IMG/VR virus record: IMGVR_UViG_3300034190_002280 | Coordinates: 1-37,473 of that record | Length of the DNA stretch: 37,473 nt | From: a virus | Strand: one strand, 5' to 3' | Part shown: positions 13,925 through 20,347 of the stretch, piece after piece | How positions within the stretch are numbered: position 1 is the stretch's first letter | How the letters are laid out: the number at the start of each line of letters is the position of its first letter | The notes under the pieces: model-generated | The model's database searches: none | Told to the model about the DNA's origin: nothing | The model's input: the letters and a program-made list of their open reading frames with translations, nothing else | Program-made: the position numbers and the translations under genes

Positions 13925-14714
13925 TACACAAAACGCCCTCGCCGGACTCCGCCGCTGGAGCCTGGTCCGTGATGACTCCGGCCCGCACCGCGTTTATCGC
14001 GACGAACTAGGCAACACCTACGCCTCAGTCACCCACATCCTCAAGGAAACCTCACCGCAATGGCAAAAAGATGCTCTTGATCGATGGATTCAAAAACCAG
14101 GATCTGCCCTGGAGCGTGATATTGCCTGCCAGCGCGGGACTCTGGCTCACGATCACGCGGAGTACGTCCTCAAAACAGCAGCGAAACTCGCGCGTAATAG
14201 CGCTAACAAGCGAGGAAGCTGGAGGACTGGAGATGACGGCCTGGAACGTGCCCCCAAGGGAATCACTACCTGGGCCATCGAAAAAGCCATTCAGGGGGCT
14301 CCTAGGGTCTCCTGGAGCGCCTCTGGCTACGCCCGAGGTCTACGGACTTGGATCGGAGAGAACGTAACCGCCATTCACGCCATCGAGTTCTCCGTGCATG
14401 ACCCACGAGGCTGGGCTGGAACGGCTGACGCTTTGCTGGACGTAGACGGCGCGTTATGTATTGCGGACTGGAAAACCAGCGTGAATGCACGTAGCGAGGA
14501 CATGCTGGCTAATTACATCTGCCAGGCTGGAGCGTATTCGCTGGGACTCCAGACCCTGACTGGGATCAAGCCAAAGACCGGAGCCATTGTGGTGGCACGC
14601 CGCAGCGGAGCACCGCAAGTGCGCTTGCTTAGTGAGTTAGAATTACGTGGGGCGGAGTGTCAATGGCTAGAGAGAATGGATATATGGAACGCTCAGCAAG
14701 CTCTCAAGAACTAG
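13914..14714 (+). CDS. PD-(D/E)XK exonuclease (RecB/lambda-exo-like)
   Basis: 266 residues with the family's signature: RGTLAHDHAEYVL (74-86), Glu158 in HAIEFSV, GWAGTADALLDVDG (167-179), the core IADWKTS with Asp185 and Lys187, and YICQAGAYSLG (201-211) as the Q-x-x-x-Y motif. These fit the Cas4/RecB/lambda-exonuclease group, which digest DNA ends for recombination or recycle nucleotides from host DNA. No Cys ligands for an Fe-S cluster are evident, so it is not Cas4-like in that respect. No recombinase partner (Beta/RecT) is recognised nearby. The gene carries an unusually dense set of TGGARCG motifs in all three frames. Confidence 0.85.
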   Translation: MPADTQNALAGLRRWSLVRDDSGPHRVYRDELGNTYASVTHILKETSPQWQKDALDRWIQKPGSALERDIACQRGTLAHDHAEYVLKTAAKLARNSANKRGSWRTGDDGLERAPKGITTWAIEKAIQGAPRVSWSASGYARGLRTWIGENVTAIHAIEFSVHDPRGWAGTADALLDVDGALCIADWKTSVNARSEDMLANYICQAGAYSLGLQTLTGIKPKTGAIVVARRSGAPQVRLLSELELRGAECQWLERMDIWNAQQALKN

Positions 14715-14896
14715 AAGAAGCCCTAGACCGTCTCTACAAAGGGACTACCAATGTGGCGCTACAGGCTGCGGATCTAGGGATAAGCCTGGAACGTTTGAAG
14801 CAGCTGTTCCGCGAGTACGTCGCCGCCAGGCCCATCGACATCAACGATGAAGACGTATGGCTAGGCGATACCACCATGTGTTGGCCGTATGCCTAG
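14663..14896 (+). CDS. Putative small helix-turn-helix protein (77 aa)
   Basis: Starts at ATG 14663 (MARENGYMERSASS) or 14684 (MERSASSQELEEAL); both overlap the exonuclease 3' end. The stretch TNVALQAADLGISLERLKQLF fits a helix-turn-helix of the resolvase or sigma type. The tail (DEDVWLGDTTMCWPYA) is acidic. A regulatory role is inferred from the HTH pattern only. It ends the + strand unit and faces the minus-strand block. Confidence 0.55.
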   Translation: MARENGYMERSASSQELEEALDRLYKGTTNVALQAADLGISLERLKQLFREYVAARPIDINDEDVWLGDTTMCWPYA

Positions 14897-14907
14897 CCCT
14901 GGAACGT

Positions 14908-15204
14908 TCAGGGATAGATCCGCGACACGTCGTCTTGGAAGTCGATGTCACGCTTACCGCGTAGGAACTCACCGCCGCCAACCATGCCCCCAACAATGGG
15001 AAGGTTCCTAGTACCCCAGGAGTTGAGATCCCCTGGTCCGTACTTTCTCCTGGCACGTGTCACGGCTTCATTGAGGGACGCCGCCAACGTTTGACAGCGC
15101 ATGATGCCCAACATGTTTGATCTATAGGTGAGATACACGAGTCTCACCTCTTGGGGTTGCCACGAGGGCTTGGCGTTTGCCTGGAGCGTTTCAAGCTTGG
15201 TCAT
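14908..15204 (-). CDS. Hypothetical protein (98 aa)
   Basis: ATG 15204 overlaps the upstream stop (ATGA). Starts MTKLETLQANAKPSWQPQE; soluble, basic, with CQTLAASLNEAVTRARRKYG and a Gly-rich turn (GTRNLPIVGGMVGGGEFLRG). No domain recognised. Last gene of the eight-gene minus-strand block; it ends 12 nt from the convergent + strand gene. Confidence 0.6.
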   Translation of the reverse strand: MTKLETLQANAKPSWQPQEVRLVYLTYRSNMLGIMRCQTLAASLNEAVTRARRKYGPGDLNSWGTRNLPIVGGMVGGGEFLRGKRDIDFQDDVSRIYP

Positions 15205-15497
15205 ACGAGGTCTGCCCGTTCTTTGTAGTACCCGGAAGAATCCAAGTAGTTGTGGATGCGGTCTTGGATTGCCTGGAGCGTTTTAGATCGTGGCGTGTCT
15301 TGCCACTGTGCACGACCTAAGAACTCCATCTCCCAAAACACAGAGTCTGCTAACAGGGCTAGTTCGTGGTCTGTGAAGGTGATTTTGTTCATACGGCGAA
15401 CTCGTTTGAGCCACTCTCGTTGTTGTTCAGGGGTGGGACGTGGGTCGTCCGGCTGGTTCGCCAGAAACCCACGTGCTGTGTCAGATAGGAAGGCCAT
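15201..15497 (-). CDS. Hypothetical protein (98 aa)
   Basis: I use ATG 15497, which overlaps the upstream stop (TGATG), instead of the ORF start at 15515. Helical, starts MAFLSDTARGFLANQPDDP, with EQQREWLKRVRRMNKITF and HELALLADSVFWEMEFLG. No domain recognised. Coupled on both sides. Confidence 0.6.
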   Translation of the reverse strand: MAFLSDTARGFLANQPDDPRPTPEQQREWLKRVRRMNKITFTDHELALLADSVFWEMEFLGRAQWQDTPRSKTLQAIQDRIHNYLDSSGYYKERADLV

Positions 15498-15811
15498 CAG
15501 TCTGTGAAGTGCCAAATAGGCTTGGGAAGCTGCTCCAGGTATTTGATGAGTCCCTGGAACGTGATTGGGTACGGGGCGTCATGCTCGGTGTGGACGAAGC
15601 AGTCTTCCTCGCTGTAAATCATCACGATGGATTTCTGTCCGTACTGCTCCCATAGCTGGATCAGGATGTGCGGTTCTGGGCCGCCGGGGCTTGGAGCCTC
15701 TGGAACGGGACCCGCAGCCCATCCAGGGATTACGGAGTCGAAGGCATCCAACTGCTCTGCAAGATGCAGAAGGGTTGGAGCGTATTTAGCGGTGAGGTCG
15801 GAGCAGCTCAT
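15497..15811 (-). CDS. Hypothetical protein (104 aa)
   Basis: ATG 15811 overlaps the stop of the 48-aa gene (ATGA). Starts MSCSDLTAKYAPTLLHLAE; Pro-rich centre (PVPEAPSPGGPEP), then ILIQLWEQYGQKSIVMIYSEEDCF. Soluble alpha/beta with no recognised motif. Part of the coupled minus-strand block. Confidence 0.6.
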   Translation of the reverse strand: MSCSDLTAKYAPTLLHLAEQLDAFDSVIPGWAAGPVPEAPSPGGPEPHILIQLWEQYGQKSIVMIYSEEDCFVHTEHDAPYPITFQGLIKYLEQLPKPIWHFTD

Positions 15812-15954
15812 TTGAGGTTCGGATTACGGTCAGCAGGGGTTGGGATGGAGCGTTCCCAGTCGTCTTGCTCCTGTTCGATCTGCATCTCCTCTAGTTCCTC
15901 TTCGGTGTAAAGCTCGAAGGGGAGTGGAGCGTCGTCGATGTCGGGGTAGTTCAT
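15808..15954 (-). CDS. Small very acidic protein (48 aa)
   Basis: ATG 15954 overlaps the stop of the TerS-like gene (ATGA), so I reject the longer start at 16029. Starts MNYPDIDDAPLPFELYTEE, continues ELEEMQIEQEQDDWE. Strongly acidic, which could mimic DNA or bind a basic protein; this is only suggested by composition, a feature shared by several small phage inhibitors of host enzymes. Confidence 0.55.
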   Translation of the reverse strand: MNYPDIDDAPLPFELYTEEELEEMQIEQEQDDWERSIPTPADRNPNLK

Positions 15955-16307
15955 GCGAAGGGTGAAACGGATTGCGTGTTGTAGCCCTGCCATTTTTTGG
16001 CGGTGTCCATGGCCTTGATGAGCTGGCACGTTTGCTTGTCATCGCCGGTCGCAATGGCGATCTCTAAGCGGTGCTGAAGCATTGCCAGCACTCCCGCAGG
16101 GTTGCAGGGTTCCATCTCTTCGAAGGCTGGGCCGTCGTCGGATTGTTGGATCTCCTGCTCTGCTGCGGTGATGTCTGTGTAGGCCGTGGAGCGTGAAACG
16201 AAGTAGCGCGCGCTTAAAAGCGTTGCGACTGAAGCCACGGGGATGCCGCGTTCAAGCATCGCCCGCGCGTAGCTAAGGCGATGCTGGATTTCTGCCTGGG
16301 ACGCCAT
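15951..16307 (-). CDS. TerS-like helix-turn-helix protein (118 aa)
   Basis: I use ATG 16307, overlapping the upstream stop as TGATG. N-terminal region MASQAEIQHRLSYARAMLE, then SARYFVSRSTAYTDITAAE, and a C-terminal helical part LQHRLEIAIATGDDKQTCQ. The order and spacing of R-[YF]-x-V-S-x-x-T-A-x-x-D, followed by a Leu-rich helical pair, parallel the TerS candidate at 17275-17715 (SRFNVSLRTAHDDY). It may therefore be a second TerS-type DNA-binding protein or a regulator from the same fold. Its setting among small coupled genes, on the opposite strand to TerL, argues against it being the working packaging subunit. Confidence 0.5.
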   Translation of the reverse strand: MASQAEIQHRLSYARAMLERGIPVASVATLLSARYFVSRSTAYTDITAAEQEIQQSDDGPAFEEMEPCNPAGVLAMLQHRLEIAIATGDDKQTCQLIKAMDTAKKWQGYNTQSVSPFA

Positions 16308-16585
16308 CACTTAAGCCCCGAAGTTTCGGTGTACTCCAGACCCATCGCGCCAGCGAAGCGCTGCAATAGTTCGATGTCTTCCCTGGAGCGATAACCGGAC
16401 TCGTGAAGGCTGGCGATGAAATCGACAACAGCGTTAGAGATGATGCCAGGCTCAGGGCTGATCTGGACCGTTGTTTTTTCGGTGGCTTCCCAATCACTGT
16501 GTCCGGTGATGAGATGCCGCGTGATTGTGACGCGGGGAACGTCGGCGAAGGTGTGGAGCTTTTCGGTTTGTGCGGAATAGTTCAT
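16307..16585 (-). CDS. Hypothetical protein (92 aa)
   Basis: ATG 16585, starts MNYSAQTEKLHTFADVPRV; N-terminal beta-rich part (VTITRHLITGHSDWEATEK) and a helical C-terminal part (VVDFIASLHESGYRSREDI). No domain recognised. A 34-nt gap separates it from the upstream gene, the largest gap in this block. Confidence 0.6.
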   Translation of the reverse strand: MNYSAQTEKLHTFADVPRVTITRHLITGHSDWEATEKTTVQISPEPGIISNAVVDFIASLHESGYRSREDIELLQRFAGAMGLEYTETSGLK

Positions 16586-16619
16586 GGGCGAAACTGGATT
16601 TCCTGGAAAGTTGGACGAA

Positions 16620-16850
16620 TCAGCGCTTAGGCGCTGTGCTGTGAAGGCCGCAGTGATTCACCACAAGTTGGCGGTAAATCTCGCGGGCGTTTTCTTCCAA
16701 ATCGCGGGGATCACACAGGGAAGGGCTGGGACGAAACCGCAGCCGCTCCAGTTGTGCGAACTTCTGATAGATGGGGCAGCCCATGCCGCTATGCCAGAGC
16801 ATGGCGAACATGTAATGGGCTTCACAGATGTCGAATCGGTCGAAGTTCAT
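16620..16850 (-). CDS. Hypothetical protein (76 aa)
   Basis: ATG 16850 overlaps the upstream stop (TGATG). Starts MNFDRFDICEAHYMFAMLWH and continues GCPIYQKFAQLERLRFRPSPS. Aromatic- and Cys-containing; no Zn-binding pattern is clear. I recall the phrase CEAHYMFAMLWHSGM in hypothetical phage proteins, without known function. Second gene of the minus-strand block. Confidence 0.6.
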   Translation of the reverse strand: MNFDRFDICEAHYMFAMLWHSGMGCPIYQKFAQLERLRFRPSPSLCDPRDLEENAREIYRQLVVNHCGLHSTAPKR

Positions 16851-17152
16851 CAGTCCCAAAAGTTGCCGAGCTTGAATTCGTGAACCCAGGAACGGGCGAT
16901 TGATTCCGCAGCTTCCAAGCGAACAGGCTTAGGGAAGATGTCGTGCCAAGCGTCGGACATGCTGCCGTTCTCGCGGTGGTACTGCTTCGCCGCAGGGGTT
17001 AGGCAATACTTTTCGATTGAGTGGATCGCGAGATCCAGGGAAAAGTTGCCGCGCTTCCAATGTTTGGAAAGGTTTTTGATAGTTGGCGCGTACCAGACTT
17101 CAACGTTGGTCGCGTACAGCTCAAGCTCGCGGGCTGTGTCTGAGAGGTTCAT
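16850..17152 (-). CDS. Hypothetical protein, first of the minus-strand block (100 aa)
   Basis: I use ATG 17152 (MNLSDTARELELYATNVEVW), since the upstream extension to 17209 crosses the promoter. Helical, soluble; contains HWKRGNFSLDLAIHSIEKYC and a C-terminal AAESIARSWVHEFKLG. No domain recognised. It follows the promoter at 17179-17209 by 27 nt. Confidence 0.65.
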   Translation of the reverse strand: MNLSDTARELELYATNVEVWYAPTIKNLSKHWKRGNFSLDLAIHSIEKYCLTPAAKQYHRENGSMSDAWHDIFPKPVRLEAAESIARSWVHEFKLGNFWD

Positions 17153-17178
17153 GGGTGGTTCCTCTGGTGTACTTGGAC

Positions 17179-17209
17179 AATGTAGCACAATATGGGAGAT
17201 ATGTGTCAA
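17179..17209 (-). promoter_or_regulatory. Promoter for the minus-strand block
   Basis: On the minus strand: TTGACA (17209-17204), 19-nt spacer, then TG-C-TACATT with -10 at 17184-17179, inside TGTGCTACATT. The perfect -35 and extended -10 make this the best candidate promoter for genes 17152 to 14908, though the spacer is 2 nt longer than ideal. Confidence 0.65.
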
Positions 17210-17274
17210 GTGTTAGCGCCTAGCTAGTTCCCTTGGGCCGGTTAGTATCAGGGAAGGTCTACGAATGCCAGCCC

Positions 17275-17715
17275 GTGGCTGATAACAACACTGAAGAAAA
17301 GAAGACCAGCGTCGCTGATGATGAGTCGAAGCGGTGGCGCAAGGGCAAAGGCGCAGCCCATCGCGTAGAGGAGAGGGCACAGGCTGCTTATGCCTACATT
17401 TTGGAAGGTGGCACGAGAATTCAGATTGCCGAAAAAATCGTTTCTCGGTTCAATGTCTCTTTACGCACTGCTCACGACGACTACAAGCGCGCAATGCAGC
17501 TTCTGCGTGAGGAGCAGACGGGAACGCGCGAGGAATTGTTGAACCAATTACAGGCTCTTCGCCTCGCAACGGTTCAGAAGGCGCTGAAGCGCGGCCACTT
17601 CCAGACCGTTGCGACACTGCTAGGCGATATGGGCCGCGTGATTGGCGAGGCAGCGCCGGAGCAACTAGCGCTACAGGTTCCCACTCTCGACATTCGCATC
17701 GAAGGCAAGGACTAG
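17275..17715 (+). CDS. Terminase small subunit (putative)
   Basis: I choose GTG 17275 (reads MADNNTEEKKTSVADDES); a TTG at 17233 is possible. After a charged N-terminus, residues about 30-75 fit a helix-turn-helix (AAYAYILEGGTRIQIAEKI, SRFNVSLRTAHDDYKRAM), followed by long helices for oligomerisation (EELLNQLQALRLATVQKAL, RGHFQTVATLLGDMGRVIG). This matches the layout of TerS proteins that bind pac or cos DNA and hand it to TerL. The TerL gene lies 790 nt downstream across a repeat-rich region, which may contain the packaging site. Confidence 0.65.
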   Translation: MADNNTEEKKTSVADDESKRWRKGKGAAHRVEERAQAAYAYILEGGTRIQIAEKIVSRFNVSLRTAHDDYKRAMQLLREEQTGTREELLNQLQALRLATVQKALKRGHFQTVATLLGDMGRVIGEAAPEQLALQVPTLDIRIEGKD

Positions 17716-17796
17716 GCCCATTCAAGGGCCATTCATGGGAAGGGTTTTCTATGCCTGCCTGCCTGGAGCGTCTTACCCCTTCTCCATAGGTACTGA

Positions 17797-17948
17797 TGTA
17801 CTATAACATTTTTGCCGAAAAGTTTCCGCAAAAAATATTTTTTGAAAATAAATTGTCGAGGTTCGATATTATAATACACGTGTACTATAATATTTAGTAA
17901 GCAAATATTCCTTACTAAGTATTACAATACGTATGTACTATAATATTT
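17797..17948 (+). repeat. TGTACTATAAT direct repeats with palindromes
   Basis: Two 28-bp direct repeats (17868-17895 and 17921-17948) match at 24 positions and share TGTACTATAATATTT; a third partial copy (17797-17813) reads TGTACTATAAC. A perfect 8-bp inverted repeat, TTAGTAAG (17894-17901) and CTTACTAA (17911-17918), sits between the long copies, and a 14-bp palindrome (A6-T-A-T6) spans 17830-17843. TATAAT boxes make them promoter-like, but no good -35 is seen. Possible early or middle promoters, operator array, origin or packaging region. Confidence 0.7.
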
Positions 17949-17961
17949 TGGGTACAAAAAT

Positions 17962-17992
17962 ACCCCACAGAGTGTAGTTAACTCTGTAGGGT
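17962..17992 (-). terminator. Terminator of the small minus-strand membrane gene
   Basis: ACAGAGT (17967-17973) pairs with ACTCTGT (17981-17987), extended by ACCC (17962-17965) with GGGT (17989-17992) beyond one mismatch. On the minus strand the stem is followed by TATTTTTGT, a T-rich tail; on the + strand there is no T-run of note. It lies 12 nt beyond the stop at 18004, so it probably ends the 61-aa gene. Confidence 0.65.
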
Positions 17993-18003
17993 GTTTGTGT
18001 TAC

Positions 18004-18189
18004 TCAGCGACCGTAAATAATTAGTGCACATTCGTCTGCAGATGTTTTCTCACGTTGTACACATTCGCGAAAAGTTTCAGCGTCTTCGACTGCAAAAACT
18101 AGAGCAAATGTTGCACAGGCAGCGAGTAAACAAGAGCAGACAGAAACGACAACTAAAGTATCAGAAACTGGGGAAGAATTGTTGGACAT
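18004..18189 (-). CDS. Small single-pass membrane protein (61 aa), tentative
   Basis: ATG 18189 (MSNNSSPVSDTLVVV); an in-frame start at 18255 overlaps a TATAAT box. Residues about 11-34 form one transmembrane helix (TLVVVSVCSCLLAACATFALVFAV), followed by a charged 27-residue tail with two Cys. It is the only plausible gene in the 17716-18507 region, with a TATAAT box upstream (about 18247-18252, minus strand) and a terminator downstream. An opposite-strand ORF at 18024-18212 is Lys/Arg/Gln-rich and looks like its shadow. Confidence 0.5.
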   Translation of the reverse strand: MSNNSSPVSDTLVVVSVCSCLLAACATFALVFAVEDAETFRECVQREKTSADECALIIYGR

Positions 18190-18507
18190 TTGTGTTAGTA
18201 ACTCTTGGGTGAAGTTAGTGACAACAACTGTGTTGCTGCTAAATATATTATACACAGAAATCTGCAGTGCTACAGTTTACTGTGCCACTTCCGCAGCTGT
18301 CACACGCTCCGAAAATTCTGATTTTTCGCGAAATTTTTTAGTAAATCTGTACTACTGTGTGCGGTCAGCACACTGGCACAGGGGGTGGGGTTGCAACCAG
18401 TACGGCTGTACTACAAGCGCGGGGAACTTACTGATACATCTGAGATTATTTGATTGTACTACACCCACCCGGGGGTAGGGGTTGAAAAAGCAGTTAATGT
18501 AATACCC
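18190..18507. other. Non-coding region upstream of TerL with TGTACTAC repeats
   Basis: No convincing gene. It holds three more + oriented TGTACTA copies (18348-18354, 18407-18413, 18455-18461, each followed by C), a TTTCGCGAAA palindrome (18324-18333), and a GC-rich imperfect inverted repeat just before the TerL start (CACCCACCC then GGGGTAGGGG, about 18463-18483). The region is distinctly AT-rich at 17800-17960 and GC-rich at 18380-18480. Candidate regulatory or packaging-initiation region; no cos or pac consensus is recognised. Confidence 0.5.
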
Positions 18508-19764
18508 ATGGCCGTACAAAATGCACCCCCACTTAGTCTCCGCTGGGCACAGGGGCAAGTATTCACCGACGAACACAGATTCCGCGTCCTAGTTGCAGGC
18601 CGCCGTTTCGGAAAGTCATACCTTTCCTGCGTCGAACTTTTGCGTGGAGCGATCAATAACCCCGGCGAAACCTTCTTCTACTGCGCCCCCACCTACCGGA
18701 TGGCGAAAGATATTGCCTGGAAAGTGCTCAAAAAGCTCGTTCCAAAGCCTTGGATCAAAACTAAGAACGAAACCGACCTGAAATTAGAGCTAGTCAACGG
18801 CTCAACCATCGAATTAAAGGGCACAGAGAACGCAATGGCCCTTCGTGGCCGCAGTTTGTCCGGCGTCGTGCTCGACGAAGCCGCATTTATGGACGCCGAG
18901 GTCTGGTTTGAGGTCATCCGACCCGCCTTGGCCGACAAACAAGGCTGGGCGTTGTTCATTTCGACCCCGGATGGAACGGCCAGCTGGTTCTATGACCTTT
19001 GGTGCTACTGCGAAGATGACCCAACCAACGAATGGAAGCGCTGGTGTTACACCACCATCGAAGGCGGAAACGTCCCAGCCGACGAAGTTGAGGCAGCCCG
19101 CGCTCAACTTGACCCGCGCACGTTCCGCCAGGAATTCGAAGCGTCGTTCGAGAACCTCACCGGCCTCGTAGCCATCAGCTTCTCCGACGACAACATCTCC
19201 ACCGACGCCAAAGACATCTCTATCCAGCCCCTTCTCCTGGGCGTGGACTTCAACGTGGACCCCATGAGCGGCATATGCGCCGTAAAAGACAAAGACACCC
19301 TCTACGTCTTTGACGAAATCATGCTCACAGGCGGCGCAACCACCTGGGACTTCGCAGAAGAAGTCACCCGCCGCTACGGCGTAGACCGCCGCGTCATCGC
19401 CTGCCCCGACCCCACGGGTGGAGCGCGCAAAACCAGCGGCGTCGGCGTCACCGACCACGCAATCCTCCGCCGCAGCGGCTTCACCGTCCAATCACCCCGC
19501 TCTCCCTGGAAAATCCGCGACAAAATCACCGCGATCAACACTGGCCTGATGGACGCATCCGGCGCTCGCCGCGTAAAAATCCACCCCCGCTGCAAAGAGC
19601 TAATCAAATCCCTACGCACCCTCACCTACGCCCCTGGAACGGGCCTACCTAACAAAAATCTTGGGGTAGACCACGCTTTCGACGCCTTCGGGTATCTTGT
19701 GCTGCAGCAGTTCAACTTGGCCAAGCCTGAGGCCATGGGAACTACGTCATACCGCCTGTATTAA
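18508..19764 (+). CDS. terL: Terminase large subunit
   Basis: I use ATG 18508 (MAVQNAPPLSLRWAQGQ), 418 residues, near the typical length. Walker A AGRRFGKS (30-37), Walker B VVLDE (120-124, catalytic Glu124), coupling motif FISTPDG (150-156). The RNase-H-like nuclease has GVDFNVDP (Asp247), YVFDE (Asp269/Glu270), DPTG (Asp301) and the final LGVDHAFDAFGY (Asp388, Asp392). It pumps DNA into the prohead at the portal (21720-23171) and cuts concatemers. It heads the long structural unit; the GC-rich inverted repeat lies right before it. Confidence 0.95.
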   Translation: MAVQNAPPLSLRWAQGQVFTDEHRFRVLVAGRRFGKSYLSCVELLRGAINNPGETFFYCAPTYRMAKDIAWKVLKKLVPKPWIKTKNETDLKLELVNGSTIELKGTENAMALRGRSLSGVVLDEAAFMDAEVWFEVIRPALADKQGWALFISTPDGTASWFYDLWCYCEDDPTNEWKRWCYTTIEGGNVPADEVEAARAQLDPRTFRQEFEASFENLTGLVAISFSDDNISTDAKDISIQPLLLGVDFNVDPMSGICAVKDKDTLYVFDEIMLTGGATTWDFAEEVTRRYGVDRRVIACPDPTGGARKTSGVGVTDHAILRRSGFTVQSPRSPWKIRDKITAINTGLMDASGARRVKIHPRCKELIKSLRTLTYAPGTGLPNKNLGVDHAFDAFGYLVLQQFNLAKPEAMGTTSYRLY

Positions 19765-19766
19765 GG

Positions 19767-20021
19767 ATGTTTCGTCCGCTCAACGCGCCTTGTTGTCCGA
19801 AATGTGGATCAGAAGAATCAAAGGTGCTGGGACGCTACACATCACAGGAAAACGATTGTGTGCGTGAGCGTCGTTGTTTGGACTGCGACCACCGTTGGAA
19901 GACGCTGCAATCGCCCGAAGAACCACTGGATCCATCAATCCGCGTCAAATTTTCTCGCTGGAACACACCAAAAGGCAGCAAGCGCCGCGTAACCCTGGAA
20001 TACGCATCTAAGGCTGGTTAA
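19767..20021 (+). CDS. Zinc-ribbon protein resembling the NrdR N-terminus (84 aa)
   Basis: Starts 3 nt after TerL. CPKCG (Cys10, Cys13) and CLDCDHRW (Cys37, Cys40), with RERR between, follow the NrdR zinc ribbon (C-x-x-C, then RRRR-x-C-x-x-C). The ATP-cone of full NrdR is missing, and the protein ends in a basic tail (KGSKRRVTLEYASKAG). It could bind DNA as a small regulator or assist packaging next to TerL. Not enough to call it NrdR. Confidence 0.65.
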   Translation: MFRPLNAPCCPKCGSEESKVLGRYTSQENDCVRERRCLDCDHRWKTLQSPEEPLDPSIRVKFSRWNTPKGSKRRVTLEYASKAG

Positions 20022-20049
20022 ACTAAAAGCACCCCATCACCTAGTTGTC

Positions 20050-20157
20050 ATGCCTAAGGGCCCTGGAACTTACGGCACACAAAAAGGCCGTCCGCCCAAG
20101 AAGAAGAAGGGCATGAAGAAAGGCAGTAAGAAGATGCGGTGTAGCTGTGGCCAGTGA
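20050..20157 (+). CDS. Very small Lys-rich protein (35 aa)
   Basis: ATG 20050 to TGA 20155-20157; starts MPKGPGTYGTQKGRPPKKKK and ends KKMRCSCGQ. Strongly basic and with two Cys. I recall MPKGPGTYG-type small proteins in cyanophage structural regions. It overlaps the next gene by 11 nt. Possibly a DNA-condensing or virion protein. Confidence 0.5.
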   Translation: MPKGPGTYGTQKGRPPKKKKGMKKGSKKMRCSCGQ

Positions 20158-20347
20158 AAACGTCCCAGTAAACAAGGCGCTTTACAGCCGCGTAAAGGCT
20201 GAGGCCAAGCGCAAGTTCGCGGTTTATCCAAGCGCGTATGCAAATGCGTGGCTGGTACGCGAATATAAGAAGCGTGGCGGCACCTACAAGAAGGTAACCA
20301 GTGGCGGAACGAAAAAAACCACGAAAACCCGCAAAACCAAAAAGTAA
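20147..20347 (+). CDS. Small basic protein, DUF5872-like (66 aa)
   Basis: GTG 20147, reads MASENVPVNKALYSRVKAEA, then KRKFAVYPSAYANAWLVREYKKRGGTY and a Lys/Thr tail. The core A-K-x-K-F-x-V-Y-P-S-A-Y-A-N is a conserved basic module known from phages and large DNA viruses (DUF5872-like by recall). Overlaps the previous gene by 11 nt and the next by 47 nt. Confidence 0.6.
   Translation: MASENVPVNKALYSRVKAEAKRKFAVYPSAYANAWLVREYKKRGGTYKKVTSGGTKKTTKTRKTKK

Larger units (their letters stand above)
13752..16390 (+). repeat. Dense cluster of the polar motif TGGARCG
   Basis: By eye, 18 copies of TGGAACG or TGGAGCG in the + orientation and none in the inverse lie between 13752 and 16390: at 13752, 14110, 14242, 14313, 14417, 14528, 14685, 14787, 14900, 15182, 15274, 15555, 15701, 15776, 15846, 15925, 16187 and 16384. 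Eleven extend to CCTGGARCG. They keep the + orientation in + strand genes (to 14896), between genes (14900) and in minus-strand genes (15182 onward), and fall in different reading frames. This is the peak of a genome-wide pattern described in the findings. Confidence 0.8.

Noticed and set aside
14896-14914. CCCTGGAACGTTCAGGG inverted repeat between convergent genes as a terminator
   Set aside because: Short imperfect stem and no T-run on either strand; it is better seen as one copy of the polar motif with chance pairing.
18024-18212. 62-aa basic ORF on + in the repeat-rich region
   Set aside because: Mirror of the minus-strand membrane gene, which has a TATAAT box and terminator; Lys/Arg/Gln-rich composition fits a shadow.
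18814-19491. 225-aa ORF on - opposite terL
   Set aside because: Shadow of TerL; composition is a by-product of its GC-rich third codon positions.
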